A stretch of DNA of 64,000 nucleotides, from the NCBI RefSeq assembly GCF_005217615.1, contig NZ_SZNK01000001.1:825501-889500 (forward strand), read 5' to 3'. Below, piece after piece: positions 9,369 to 17,962 of this stretch. The first letter of the stretch is position 1. Every line of letters starts with the position of its first letter. The stretch is from Brevibacillus antibioticus (GTDB lineage Bacteria; Bacillota; Bacilli; Brevibacillales; Brevibacillaceae). The position numbers were made by a program, and so were the translations under genes. The notes beneath the pieces were generated by a model. The model saw only the letters and a program-made list of their open reading frames with translations. It made no database searches and was not told the origin of the DNA.

Positions 9369-10517
9369 ATGCTGGAATTTGATATGGATATGGAATCCTT
9401 TGCACGAATTAAAGTTATTGGTTGCGGGGGCGGAGGTAGCAACGCAGTTAACCGAATGATCGCAGGTGGAGTAAAGGGTGTAGAATTCATTACCTTGAAC
9501 ACCGACGCGCAAGCACTTCAGCTCTCTAGTGCAGATATCAAGCTGCAAATCGGGGAAAAGCTGACACGTGGACTTGGAGCGGGTGCGAATCCTGAGATCG
9601 GTAAAAAAGCTGCGGAGGAAAGCCGTGATTTGATTGAAAACGCTCTGCGTGGAGCTGACATGGTATTCGTAACTGCCGGTATGGGTGGTGGTACGGGTAC
9701 AGGTGCAGCACCTGTTGTTGCAGAGATCGCTAAGGAAATGGGCGCTCTTACCGTTGGTGTAGTAACCCGTCCGTTCTCCTTCGAGGGTCGCAGACGTTCC
9801 CAGCACGGTGAGATCGGTATCGCTGCTCTGAAAGAAAAAGTAGACACACTGATCGTGATTCCTAACGACCGTCTCTTGGAAATCGTTGACAAAAATACAC
9901 CAATGCTCGAAGCGTTCCGCGAAGTTGACAACGTACTGCGACAAGGGGTTCAAGGTATTTCCGACCTGATTGCAGTACCTGGACTGATCAACTTGGACTT
10001 CGCTGACGTGAAGACGATCATGACTGAGCGCGGTTCTGCTCTCATGGGTATCGGTGTAAGTAGCGGCGAAAATCGTGCGGCTGAAGCAGCTCGTCGCGCT
10101 ATTTCCAGCCCACTGCTTGAAACTGCGATTGATGGTGCACGTGGTGTTCTCATGAACATCACAGGTGGTACTAACTTGAGCTTGTACGAAGTAAACGAAG
10201 CAGCTGACATCGTATCTTCTGCATCGGACCCGGATGTTAACATGATTTTCGGTGCAGTGATTAATGAGGATCTGAAAAATGAATTGGTAGTGACCGTGAT
10301 TGCAACGGGCTTCGAGCATAGTCAACGCGCGGCGGAAGCTCCTCGCCGTCAGCAACAGCCGATCAACACGCCTGGCAATCGTCCGACACCAGTTTCTAAT
10401 ACGAATAACAGCCGTGCGAAGGAAGAAGAGGAAGACAAGTCCTTCTTCTCCATGGGCAACCTGGATAATCTGGATATTCCAGCATTCCTGCGCAATCGCC
10501 GCCGCAACAAAAACTAA
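9369..10517 (+). CDS. ftsZ: Cell division protein FtsZ
   Basis: Tubulin-like GTPase that forms the Z-ring. The GTP-binding GGGTGTG lies at residues 106-112 and the T7 loop sequence [11 protein letters not shown] follows. The C-terminal linker is followed by the conserved tail peptide [11 protein letters not shown], the docking site for FtsA and SepF, both encoded in this window. An in-frame ATG lies nine codons upstream at 9342, but GGGGAGG places the start at 9369, giving 382 residues. A strong terminator follows. Confidence 0.98.
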   Translation: MLEFDMDMESFARIKVIGCGGGGSNAVNRMIAGGVKGVEFITLNTDAQALQLSSADIKLQIGEKLTRGLGAGANPEIGKKAAEESRDLIENALRGADMVFVTAGMGGGTGTGAAPVVAEIAKEMGALTVGVVTRPFSFEGRRRSQHGEIGIAALKEKVDTLIVIPNDRLLEIVDKNTPMLEAFREVDNVLRQGVQGISDLIAVPGLINLDFADVKTIMTERGSALMGIGVSSGENRAAEAARRAISSPLLETAIDGARGVLMNITGGTNLSLYEVNEAADIVSSASDPDVNMIFGAVINEDLKNELVVTVIATGFEHSQRAAEAPRRQQQPINTPGNRPTPVSNTNNSRAKEEEEDKSFFSMGNLDNLDIPAFLRNRRRNKN

Positions 10518-10534
10518 AATGATAAACGACTGTC

Positions 10535-10573
10535 AAAAGCCTTGTTCCCGTCAGTGGGGACAAGGCTTTTTTT
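10535..10573 (+). terminator. Terminator after ftsZ
   Basis: Stem AAGCCTTGT/ACAAGGCTT with an inner CCC/GGG pair, followed by TTTTTTTC; closes the division operon. Confidence 0.9.
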
Positions 10574-10593
10574 CTTTGAATCGATGAAAAATG

Positions 10594-10660
10594 TTAGACA
10601 AAAAAACCAAAAAAACACCGTCAAGAATTGACAGACTTTACATACACATTGATATATACT
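10594..10660 (+). promoter_or_regulatory. Predicted Spo0A-controlled spoIIG promoter
   Basis: TTGACA at 10628-10633 and TATACT at 10655-10660 are separated by 21 bp instead of 17. The B. subtilis spoIIG promoter is known for the same over-long spacing, with Spo0A~P binding next to and over the -35. TTAGACAAAA at 10594-10603 is a one-mismatch reverse 0A box, and the -35 itself overlaps a weaker match. Confidence 0.7.
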
Positions 10661-10752
10661 GCTTTTACTGATAGAAGTCGTCCTACTATTTACCATTTTT
10701 GCTAGGACACATGCTTGCTGCCAAGTCGGTTAAAAGATGAGGGGGAAAGCAA

Positions 10753-11715
10753 GTGGTTGTGTATCTTGATATCATTCTACTCCTGAATGTGGCTATTGAT
10801 ACCTTGTTACTCTGGTTTACTGCTTATTTTCGTAAAGAGCGCATGGTGTGGTGGAGAATGATACTTGCTTCTCTGTTTGGCTCCGCGTATCTGGTCTTTT
10901 TCTTTTTTCCTGTGTTTTCTTCGATGTATCAATGGTGGGTCAAACTGCTCTTTTCTGTCATCGTGCTTTGGATTGCTTTTGGGAACAGGAGGTTGTTGTC
11001 CTTTGCGCAAAACTTGATCATTTTTTACTTTGTCGCATTTGTGTTCGGAGGGGGAGTGCTTGGGCTACAGTATTTTTTGGCACCGCAGAGTGAGATTGTA
11101 AATGGATTGGTCGTCACGCATAATGATGGGTTTGGTGTTGGGTTCAAGCCAACCTTGGGGATTGTTCTGCTCGGTTTTATCCTGATCTTTTTCCTTGGGA
11201 AAAAGAGCTACCGCGCGATTCAGGAGCCGCGAAGAATCGAAACCTTTCTCGTCGATGTAGTCGTTACGCTGGCAGGGGAAAAAGTCATTTGCCGTGGACT
11301 TGTGGATACAGGAAACCAGCTCCATGAACCGATTACACGCATACCCGTCATGATTATGGAAAATCGCATGTTCGCACATTTGCTTCCGCCGTCGCTTCTC
11401 CGACAAGCCGATGAAAACGGTGGAGTGTGGGAGAAGCTGGACGGATCTTGGGACCATTTGCCCCTAGAATGGCAGTCTCGGGTACGCTTGATCCCGTATC
11501 GTAGCGTGTCAAGAGGAATGGATTTTTTACTCGCAATCAAGCCAGACCATGTCATGGTCGTGCAAGACGGGATTCGTTTTGAAACAGAACGGGTGCTAAT
11601 CGGGCTTAACCCGATCCCATTGGCCGCAGACGGCAAGTATCAGGCCATCGTGCACCCAGCCATGATGGAAACTTATACAGAGGAATCAACCTTTATTCTC
11701 AAACGGGAGGGCTAA
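10753..11715 (+). CDS. spoIIGA: Sporulation sigma-E processing peptidase SpoIIGA
   Basis: Membrane aspartic protease that cleaves pro-SigE in the mother cell after signalling from the forespore. Five hydrophobic segments occupy about residues 1-150, followed by a cytoplasmic pepsin-like half domain with the catalytic motif [12 protein letters not shown] start after GAGGGGGAAAG. sigE begins 2 bases after the stop, the usual coupled arrangement with its substrate. Confidence 0.95.
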   Translation: MVVYLDIILLLNVAIDTLLLWFTAYFRKERMVWWRMILASLFGSAYLVFFFFPVFSSMYQWWVKLLFSVIVLWIAFGNRRLLSFAQNLIIFYFVAFVFGGGVLGLQYFLAPQSEIVNGLVVTHNDGFGVGFKPTLGIVLLGFILIFFLGKKSYRAIQEPRRIETFLVDVVVTLAGEKVICRGLVDTGNQLHEPITRIPVMIMENRMFAHLLPPSLLRQADENGGVWEKLDGSWDHLPLEWQSRVRLIPYRSVSRGMDFLLAIKPDHVMVVQDGIRFETERVLIGLNPIPLAADGKYQAIVHPAMMETYTEESTFILKREG

Positions 11716-11717
11716 TC

Positions 11718-12440
11718 ATGTATGTAAAACTTCGCCTACAACTCCAATTGACCTGGTACCGAATCTTGCTCTGGCTTGGTGTACGCGCCGAAGAAGTCTA
11801 TTATATTGGCGGGAGTGAAGCATTGCCTCCACCGTTGACCAGAGAAGAAGAGGAGCTGCTGCTCGGACGACTGCCGTCTGGTGATCCGGCTGTCCGGGGT
11901 ATGCTCATTGAACGCAATCTTCGTCTGGTCGTTTACATCGCCCGCAAGTTTGAGAATACGGGAATTAACATTGAGGATTTGGTCAGCATTGGCACCATCG
12001 GCTTGATCAAGGCAGTGAATACTTTTGATCCAGACAAGAACATCAAGCTGGCAACGTATGCTTCTCGTTGTATCGAAAACGAAATCCTCATGTATCTTCG
12101 TCGCAATAATAAAATTCGTTCAGAGGTATCTTTTGATGAACCGCTTAACATTGACTGGGATGGCAATGAGCTGTTGCTCTCCGATGTTTTGGGTACAGAG
12201 AATGACACGATCTATAAAAACATCGAGGACCAAGTGGATCGAAAGCTTCTGAAAAAAGCACTGGATAAACTGTCTGACCGCGAGAGAATTATCATGGAGC
12301 TACGCTTCGGTTTAGCTGGGGAAGAGGAAAAGACACAAAAGGATGTAGCAGATTTGTTAGGAATCTCACAGTCGTATATTTCGCGTTTGGAAAAGCGAAT
12401 TATAAAACGGTTACGAAAAGAATTCAACAAGATGGTCTAA
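11718..12440 (+). CDS. sigE: RNA polymerase sigma-E factor (pro-SigE)
   Basis: Early mother-cell sporulation sigma factor. The N-terminal 25-30 residues ([26 protein letters not shown]) form the amphipathic pro-sequence removed by SpoIIGA; regions 2 ([38 protein letters not shown]) and 4 (helix-turn-helix [22 protein letters not shown]) follow. 240 residues, close to the B. subtilis protein. Confidence 0.97.
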   Translation: MYVKLRLQLQLTWYRILLWLGVRAEEVYYIGGSEALPPPLTREEEELLLGRLPSGDPAVRGMLIERNLRLVVYIARKFENTGINIEDLVSIGTIGLIKAVNTFDPDKNIKLATYASRCIENEILMYLRRNNKIRSEVSFDEPLNIDWDGNELLLSDVLGTENDTIYKNIEDQVDRKLLKKALDKLSDRERIIMELRFGLAGEEEKTQKDVADLLGISQSYISRLEKRIIKRLRKEFNKMV

Positions 12441-12441
12441 C

Positions 12442-12469
12442 GCATATTTTCCCAGCTTGGGGGGATACT
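12442..12469 (+). promoter_or_regulatory. Possible SigF-type promoter before sigG
   Basis: GCATA at 12442-12446 and GGGGATACT at 12461-12469 match SigF -35 and -10 consensus (GYWTA, GGNRANANT) but the spacer is 14, one or two short. The expected regulation of sigG (spoIIIG) by SigF in the forespore supports the call. Confidence 0.45.
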
Positions 12470-12589
12470 GTTCCTAAACCGAAAGAGATGGTGGTTTTTG
12501 CCACCTTCTTGGTCGGCTACGCGTCAGTTACGCGGCCTTTCAAGACAACCGGGTTAGGGACTTTTTTCTTGCTTCGAGGAGGGAAAGAC

Positions 12590-13369
12590 GTGACGCGCAA
12601 TAAGGTAGAGATATGCGGGGTAGATACCTCCAAGCTTCCGGTGTTGACAAACAAAGAGATGCGGGAATTGTTTGAGCGCCTGCAAAGTGGGGAGCTGGCA
12701 GCACGCGAGAAGCTGGTCAACGGCAACTTGCGACTGGTGCTAAGCGTAATCCAACGGTTCAACAATCGCGGAGAGTTCGTGGATGACTTGTTTCAAGTGG
12801 GCTGCATCGGGTTGATGAAGGCGATCGACAACTTTGATCTCGGACAAAATGTGAAGTTTTCCACGTATGCTGTACCGATGATCATCGGAGAAATTCGACG
12901 CTATTTACGGGACAACAATCCGATTCGCGTTTCCCGCTCTTTGCGAGACATCGCGTACAAGGCCTTGCAGGTACGTGACAATCTGACCAACAAACATTCG
13001 CGAGAGCCTACCATTATCGAGATTTCTCAGGAATTGAACGTAGCCAAAGAAGACGTCGTGTTTGCACTCGATGCCATCCAAGATCCGGTTTCCTTGTTTG
13101 AACCGATTTATCAGGATGGTGGCGATCCAATTTACGTCATGGATCAGATTAGTGACGAGAAGAACAAAGATGTCACGTGGGTAGAGGAAATTGCACTTCG
13201 TGAGGGAATGCAGCGGCTAGGTGACCGAGAAAAAATGATATTATCCATGCGATTTTACGAAGGAAAAACGCAGATGGAAGTAGCAGAGGAAATCGGTATC
13301 TCACAGGCACAGGTCTCCCGATTAGAAAAAGCGGCAATTGCCCATATGCAAAAGCACGTTCAATCGTAA
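12590..13369 (+). CDS. sigG: RNA polymerase sigma-G factor
   Basis: Late forespore sigma factor. The product starting RNKVEICGVDTSKLPVL is almost identical in layout to B. subtilis SigG, with region 2 (GEFVDDLFQVGCIGLMKAIDNFD), region 3 and the region 4 helix-turn-helix TQMEVAEEIGISQAQVSRLEKA. The frame is open to 12488, but GTG at 12590 follows GAGGAGGGAAAGAC and gives 259 residues against 260 in B. subtilis. Confidence 0.96.
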   Translation: MTRNKVEICGVDTSKLPVLTNKEMRELFERLQSGELAAREKLVNGNLRLVLSVIQRFNNRGEFVDDLFQVGCIGLMKAIDNFDLGQNVKFSTYAVPMIIGEIRRYLRDNNPIRVSRSLRDIAYKALQVRDNLTNKHSREPTIIEISQELNVAKEDVVFALDAIQDPVSLFEPIYQDGGDPIYVMDQISDEKNKDVTWVEEIALREGMQRLGDREKMILSMRFYEGKTQMEVAEEIGISQAQVSRLEKAAIAHMQKHVQS

Positions 13370-13387
13370 TGAGAAACCAAATAGGTG

Positions 13388-13418
13388 ACCCGGCGGTCTT
13401 GTACCGTTCGGGTTTTTT
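13388..13418 (+). terminator. Terminator after sigG
   Basis: Stem ACCCG-GGT/ACC-CGGGT followed by TTTTTTG. Confidence 0.8.
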
Positions 13419-13472
13419 GTACGAGCGGAAACGTTAGTTTTTGAATCGCCTTTCTTTTTGCCAAAAATTCGG

Positions 13473-13499
13473 GCATATTCCTCTTTGGACTCATATACT
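13473..13499 (+). promoter_or_regulatory. Possible SigE-type promoter before ylmC
   Basis: GCATATT at 13473-13479 and CATATACT at 13492-13499 look like SigE elements (ATATT, CATANANT); the 12-bp gap is about two short of the norm, so this is tentative. Confidence 0.35.
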
Positions 13500-13530
13500 G
13501 AAAGTAACGGAGAAAAGAAGGTGAGGAAGA

Positions 13531-13809
13531 ATGGTAAAAATCTCTGACTTCCAGACCAAAGAAGTGGTAAATATTCTCGATGGGAAACGGCTTGGGCAAA
13601 TTTCAGATTTGGAGATCGATCTGCGTCACGGGCGCGTAGAGGCTATCGTCGTACCGGGACCAGGCAAGTTTCTCGGCTTCTTTTCTGCTGGGAACGATTA
13701 TGTCATTCCTTGGCGCAACATTGTGAAGATCGGGAAAGATGTGGTGCTTGTTCGGATGGAAGAAGCACTTAAAGTTGAAGTGAAAACTTCTGCTGGAGAT
13801 GAATACTAA
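13531..13809 (+). CDS. ylmC: YlmC/YmxH family PRC-barrel protein
   Basis: 92-residue PRC-barrel domain protein; the fold is read from VVNILDGKRLGQISDLEIDLRHGRVEAIVVPG and IPWRNIVKIGKDVVLV. Spore formers carry YlmC/YmxH paralogues with sporulation-linked expression but no known biochemical role. Ribosome site AAGGTGAGGAAGA precedes the ATG. It has its own terminator and sits between sigG and pgeF as in B. subtilis. Confidence 0.88.
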   Translation: MVKISDFQTKEVVNILDGKRLGQISDLEIDLRHGRVEAIVVPGPGKFLGFFSAGNDYVIPWRNIVKIGKDVVLVRMEEALKVEVKTSAGDEY

Positions 13810-13820
13810 CGAGTAAGGGG

Positions 13821-13850
13821 AGAAAGGCACGGATAGCCTTTCTTTTCTTT
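13821..13850 (+). terminator. Terminator after ylmC
   Basis: Perfect stem AGAAAGGC/GCCTTTCT with a 6-base loop, then TTCTTTT. Confidence 0.75.
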
Positions 13851-13890
13851 TCGGCTATGGTATGATTAGCCATATGAGGAAGGTGACAAC

Positions 13891-14721
13891 ATGAGAGAAC
13901 CATTTGTCAGGGTAGAGGATAAGTCAATCCTATCGTTAACAGAGTGGGAGCAACAATTTCCTGGACTAGTGGCGGGGTTTACCATTCGCTCAGGCGGGGA
14001 AAGTGAACAACCGTACGGGTCTTTTAATATGGGGCTGCATGTGGGTGATGAATCTGCGAATGTAGTAGCCAATAGACGCAAGCTGGCAGAACAAGTCGGG
14101 ATGCCATTTTCGGCGTGGACATGCGCCGATCAGGTGCATGGTAACCAGGTATGTCAGGTTACAGCAGGCGGAGCGGGAAAAGAAAGTCTGGAGGACGTCA
14201 TATCTGCAACAGATGGTTTGTTTACCCTTGAAAAAGGAGTCATGCTGACCTCGTTTTATGCAGATTGTGTTCCTCTCTATTTTCTAGACCCCCAATCAGG
14301 TGCAATCGGACTTGCACACGCAGGCTGGAAGGGGACGGTGGGCCGTATTGCCGAGGAAATGGTGAAGGCAATGTCGAAGCACTATGAGGCAAAGCCAGAG
14401 GACATTTTCGTCGCAATTGGACCATCCATTGGCGGCTGTTGCTATGAAGTCGATGAGCGAATCATGACACAGGTACGTGCTTGTGCAGGCGATTGGGAAA
14501 AAGCAGTGATCTCCTCCACAGGGGAGCGGTATATGCTGGACCTTCGTCAGCTGAACACAGAGATATTGCTCGAAACAGGAATTTCTTCCGGGCATATTTT
14601 CTCGACGGATTGGTGTACAAGCTGCAGAACAGACTTCTTTTTCTCACATCGCAAGGAAGCTGGGATACAAGGAACTACCGGACGCATGGCTTCCTATATC
14701 GGCTGGAAGGAAAACCTATAG
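13891..14721 (+). CDS. pgeF: Purine nucleoside phosphorylase / laccase-domain protein YlmD
   Basis: Member of the YfiH/PgeF (formerly multicopper polyphenol oxidase) family, which binds a metal through Cys/His residues; members act on purine nucleosides and edit wall precursors in E. coli. Motifs seen are DQVHGNQV (about 79-86), ADCVPLYFLD (about 124-133), HAGWKGTVGRIAEEMV (about 144-159) and IGGCCYEVDE. 276 residues. ATG preceded by GAGGAAGGTGACAAC. First gene of the conserved ylmDEFGH-divIVA run. Confidence 0.9.
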   Translation: MREPFVRVEDKSILSLTEWEQQFPGLVAGFTIRSGGESEQPYGSFNMGLHVGDESANVVANRRKLAEQVGMPFSAWTCADQVHGNQVCQVTAGGAGKESLEDVISATDGLFTLEKGVMLTSFYADCVPLYFLDPQSGAIGLAHAGWKGTVGRIAEEMVKAMSKHYEAKPEDIFVAIGPSIGGCCYEVDERIMTQVRACAGDWEKAVISSTGERYMLDLRQLNTEILLETGISSGHIFSTDWCTSCRTDFFFSHRKEAGIQGTTGRMASYIGWKENL

Positions 14722-14741
14722 AAGAAAGGGAAGGGTTCGTT

Positions 14742-15440
14742 ATGACCAAGGAACAAGAACTGTTAAAAGAGCGACTGCAATCTATCGAGGCAAGAATTCA
14801 GGCTGCTTGCGATCGGGCGAACCGTAAACGTGAAGAAGTAAAAATTATTGCCGTGACCAAGTATGTCGACGCAGATGCCATTGGGGACTTGCTCGCTGTA
14901 GGCGTAGAGAATATCGGGGAAAATCGCGTACAGGATGCCCTGCCCAAGCACCAGCTACACGGCGATAAAGGGATCTGGCATTTTATCGGGCACCTCCAGA
15001 CAAACAAGGCAAAAGAAGTCGTGGGACGATTCCCGTACATCCATTCTCTGGACAGACTATCTTTGGCACAAGAGCTGAATCGACGTGGTGAAGCGCTGGA
15101 TCATGTCGTAAAATGCTTTTTGCAGATCAATATATCCGCCGAAGAGACAAAATTTGGGCTTAGTCCCAATGACGTATTGGCTTTTTTGCGCGAAACCAGT
15201 AATATGAAACATATAAGTATCGTTGGATTAATGACGATGGCGCCTGTTGTCGAAAACCAAGAGGAAGCCAGAGAGGTGTTCCGTGGACTCTATGAGTGGA
15301 AGCAACGGATTAACGAAATGGCATTCCCACATGCACAGGTGGAAGAACTGTCCATGGGCATGTCTAGTGATTTTGAAGTGGCCATTGAAGAGGGAGCTAC
15401 ATATATTCGTTTAGGATCGGTATTGGTCAAGCCGGAGTAA
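14742..15440 (+). CDS. ylmE: YggS family PLP homeostasis protein
   Basis: Alanine-racemase-like barrel protein that binds pyridoxal 5'-phosphate and maintains vitamin B6 and amino acid homeostasis. Lys of AVTKYVDADAI is the PLP lysine; GENRVQDALPKH, WHFIGHLQTNK and GLMTMAP...MGMSSDFEVAI...RLGSVL are family signatures. The reading frame extends far upstream into pgeF, but ATG 14742 follows AAGGGAAGGG and gives the usual 232 residues. Confidence 0.94.
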   Translation: MTKEQELLKERLQSIEARIQAACDRANRKREEVKIIAVTKYVDADAIGDLLAVGVENIGENRVQDALPKHQLHGDKGIWHFIGHLQTNKAKEVVGRFPYIHSLDRLSLAQELNRRGEALDHVVKCFLQINISAEETKFGLSPNDVLAFLRETSNMKHISIVGLMTMAPVVENQEEAREVFRGLYEWKQRINEMAFPHAQVEELSMGMSSDFEVAIEEGATYIRLGSVLVKPE

Positions 15441-15482
15441 AGGCTAGCAGGCCAAACCACGGAGTAAGAGAGGAGGAAGAGT

Positions 15483-15908
15483 ATGGGTGTTATGAATAAA
15501 TTGATGGGGTTTCTGGGGTTAGAAAACGAGGAATACATCGAAGAGACAACTACGGTCGAAGAGGAAAGAGAAGAGCAAGAATCCTCGCACAAACGCCAGC
15601 CGACGGGTCGAGCTAACAACGTGGTGCCGTTTCAAGCACGGGAAAAGGAGGGAATCCGTTTGATTCTCTGTGAACCCCGTCATTACAGTGACGCACAGGA
15701 TATCGCAGACAACCTGCGTCATCGTAGACCCGTTGTGGTTAACCTCCATCGCGTGGAAAAAGACCAAGCCAAGAGAATTATCGACTTTTTAAGCGGGACG
15801 GTCTACGCATTAAACGGCGATATCCAAAAGGTCGGAGACACGATCTTCGTGTGCACGCCTGACCATGTAGATATTCAGGGTACGATCTCCAGTGTGTTGG
15901 AAGAGTAG
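15483..15908 (+). CDS. sepF: Cell division protein SepF
   Basis: Membrane-binding FtsZ anchor that forms rings bundling FtsZ filaments. The first 12 residues ([12 protein letters not shown]) are the amphipathic membrane helix, an acidic disordered linker follows, and the C-terminal domain reads [45 protein letters not shown]. 141 residues; start after AGGAGGAAGAGT. Confidence 0.96.
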   Translation: MGVMNKLMGFLGLENEEYIEETTTVEEEREEQESSHKRQPTGRANNVVPFQAREKEGIRLILCEPRHYSDAQDIADNLRHRRPVVVNLHRVEKDQAKRIIDFLSGTVYALNGDIQKVGDTIFVCTPDHVDIQGTISSVLEE

Positions 15909-15939
15909 CCATTTAAGATGAATGTAAAAGGGTGAGCTA

Positions 15940-16206
15940 ATGAAAGTTTTCGTAGATATTTTAGATTTTGCCTTTACAGTATATCAATACATGATAATTG
16001 CTTACATTTTGATGTCATGGGTTCCTCAAATGAGAAGTACAGGCATTGGACAGTTACTGGAAAGACTGGTTGAGCCTTATTTGGCACCATTCCGCCGGTT
16101 TATCCCACCGCTCGGCTTCATCGATATCTCCCCAATTGTCGCATTGATTGCACTGCGCTTTGCCCAATCTGGCCTGTATGCCATTTTGGACCAAATCATG
16201 TTCTAG
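15940..16206 (+). CDS. ylmG: YggT family membrane protein YlmG
   Basis: 88-residue protein with two hydrophobic segments (about 5-25 and 62-82) separated by RLVEPYLAPFRRFIPPLG, the YggT signature. Conserved after sepF; homologues affect division site or nucleoid placement in plastids and bacteria, but no biochemical role is known. Confidence 0.92.
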   Translation: MKVFVDILDFAFTVYQYMIIAYILMSWVPQMRSTGIGQLLERLVEPYLAPFRRFIPPLGFIDISPIVALIALRFAQSGLYAILDQIMF

Positions 16207-16218
16207 GCGAGTGAAACG

Positions 16219-16992
16219 ATGAGCATATTTGACCATTTTTCAAAAGAAGAACGTCCCTTTGTTGAACGGGCGCTGGAAATGCTGACGCAAGTAGAGCGGA
16301 AGCAGGCCATGCGCCTTACTGATTTTGTAGACCCTAGGCAGTTGATGATTATTCAGAGTCTATCCTCACAAGTAAGAGATGTGAAGGTTTCTCCATATGG
16401 AGGATACGAGGGTGCCGAGCGAGTTCGTATTATCATCCACCCGGAGTATCTCCCTGTCGAGCCTGATGATTATCGCCTTACCTTATTGGCAATCAAGGCA
16501 GATCAGCGCTTTCATGTGCTGGAGCATCGAGATGTGATGGGGGCGATGCTGGGTGTCGGGATGAAGCGGGAGAAATTCGGAGATATGTTGACGGATTCAG
16601 CCGGCAGCTATGCGATTGTAGCAGAGGAAGTTGCTGATTTTGTCTGTACGCAGGTGACGCAAATTCATCGGACATCTGTTCAGTTTGAGCGGGTAGCATG
16701 GGAGGCGTTTACACCGCCTGCACCCAAGTTTGTAGAGAAAACGATCACCGTTCCATCACCACGAATGGACGCGATAATCGGAGAAGTACACAATATGTCT
16801 CGCGCAAAAGCACTGGTGCCAATTCGAGCGGGAAAAGTAAAAATCAACTGGAAAGTAATCGAAGACCCGTCTTATCAACTCCAAATGGGCGATATGGTTT
16901 CTCTTGCAGGTCATGGTCGGTTCAAAATTCTTGAAGTATCAGGCCCAACACGCAGCGGAAGACTTCGCATGATTGTCGGACTGGTTACATAA
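16219..16992 (+). CDS. ylmH: S4-domain RNA-binding protein YlmH
   Basis: 257-residue protein with a YlmH N-terminal domain and a C-terminal S4 RNA-binding domain (about 180-240: PRMDAIIGEVHNMSRAKALVPIRAGKVKINWKVI). The B. subtilis and S. pneumoniae proteins bind ribosomal/tRNA structures and have been linked to ribosome rescue. It starts 12 bases after ylmG. Confidence 0.92.
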   Translation: MSIFDHFSKEERPFVERALEMLTQVERKQAMRLTDFVDPRQLMIIQSLSSQVRDVKVSPYGGYEGAERVRIIIHPEYLPVEPDDYRLTLLAIKADQRFHVLEHRDVMGAMLGVGMKREKFGDMLTDSAGSYAIVAEEVADFVCTQVTQIHRTSVQFERVAWEAFTPPAPKFVEKTITVPSPRMDAIIGEVHNMSRAKALVPIRAGKVKINWKVIEDPSYQLQMGDMVSLAGHGRFKILEVSGPTRSGRLRMIVGLVT

Positions 16993-17092
16993 GATGCACC
17001 AAGTCGCAAAAAATTGTAAAATACGGCAGGAAACACTGCTAATCCTGTCGAAATGATTAAAGACGAATTATCGGGAAAAGTGGGGGGTTCAT

Positions 17093-17584
17093 GTGCCATT
17101 AACGCCGTTGGATATACACAATAAGGAATTCAGCACAGGCTTTCGTGGGTATAACATTGACGAAGTGAACGAATTTCTCGATCAGGTGATCAAAGATTTT
17201 GAGCTCTTGATAAAAGAGAAAAAAGAACAGGAAGAGCGCGTAGCCATTCTGAATGAGCGCGTAGATTACTATAAGAGTTTGGAAGAAAATTTGAGCAAGT
17301 CGATTCTGGTGGCGCAGGAGACAGCGGAGGACGTGAAGTCGAATGCCCGTAAGGAAGCGCAGCTCATCTTAAAAGAAGCGGAGAAAAATGCAGACCGAAT
17401 TGTCAATGAAGCATTGGCGAAGTCGCGCAAAATCGCAATCGAAATCGAAGAATTAAAAAAACGTGCCTCGGTTTACCGTATGCGCTTCCGGACGCTTTTG
17501 GAAGCACAACTGGAAATGCTGGAGAATGGCGATTGGGACAGCATTGAACAGCCTCAAGTTGATTCGCCTGTAACAGTTGAATAA
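17093..17584 (+). CDS. divIVA: Cell division initiation protein DivIVA
   Basis: Coiled-coil protein that binds negatively curved membrane at poles and septa. The N-terminal lipid-binding domain LTPLDIHNKEFSTGFRGYN is followed by two coiled-coil segments (about 30-65 and 75-145) and a short tail. GTG start after GGGGGG; the overlapping ATG at 17091 is in another frame. The ileS leader promoter begins 5 bases after the stop. Confidence 0.96.
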   Translation: MPLTPLDIHNKEFSTGFRGYNIDEVNEFLDQVIKDFELLIKEKKEQEERVAILNERVDYYKSLEENLSKSILVAQETAEDVKSNARKEAQLILKEAEKNADRIVNEALAKSRKIAIEIEELKKRASVYRMRFRTLLEAQLEMLENGDWDSIEQPQVDSPVTVE

Positions 17585-17588
17585 ATCG

Positions 17589-17618
17589 TTGACGTTCGAG
17601 CAATGATGGTATTATAAT
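17589..17618 (+). promoter_or_regulatory. SigA-type promoter for the ileS T-box leader
   Basis: TTGACG at 17589-17594 and TATAAT at 17613-17618 with an 18-bp spacer, about 40 bp before the first T-box stem. Confidence 0.75.
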
Positions 17619-17654
17619 GAAAGACAACTTTTTCGAAATAAAGCACAAATCATA

Positions 17655-17938
17655 GACGATGAACGGGAAGAGTACGTGAGTCAGCACTGCCTAGAGAGTC
17701 GGGAAAAGGTGAAAACCCGGCCAGTTGCTTTCGCAGAAAATCACCCGGGAGTTCATATCCGAAAACCGAAAGACCTTGATGGTTGCACAGGTGAGTAAGT
17801 GAGCGCGTCATTCCCGTTACGAATGAGTGAAGTGGAACGAATCCGATGCAGGCTTTTTTGTCGTACGGGTTTGTTCAATCAGGGTGGTACCACGGGAGCT
17901 TTCTCTCGTCCCTTTTATGGGATGAGTGAGGGCTTTTA
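17655..17938 (+). promoter_or_regulatory. Isoleucine T-box leader
   Basis: tRNA-sensing leader of ileS. Stem I base ATGAAC (17659-17664) pairs with GTTCAT (17751-17756); AGTA at 17671 marks the specifier loop, opposite GAAAATC where ATC (Ile) at 17740-17742 is the probable specifier. AGGGTGGTACCACG at 17881-17894 is the T-box itself, and the competing terminator runs to GGGCTTTTATTT. Uncharged tRNA-Ile should favour antitermination. Confidence 0.9.
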
Positions 17939-17962
17939 TTTATTTAAGGAGTGAATCAGGCC

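Noticed and set aside
9306-10355. 349-codon minus-strand frame opposite ftsZ
   Set aside because: Antisense shadow of ftsZ; Cys/Thr/Arg-rich and without any family signature.
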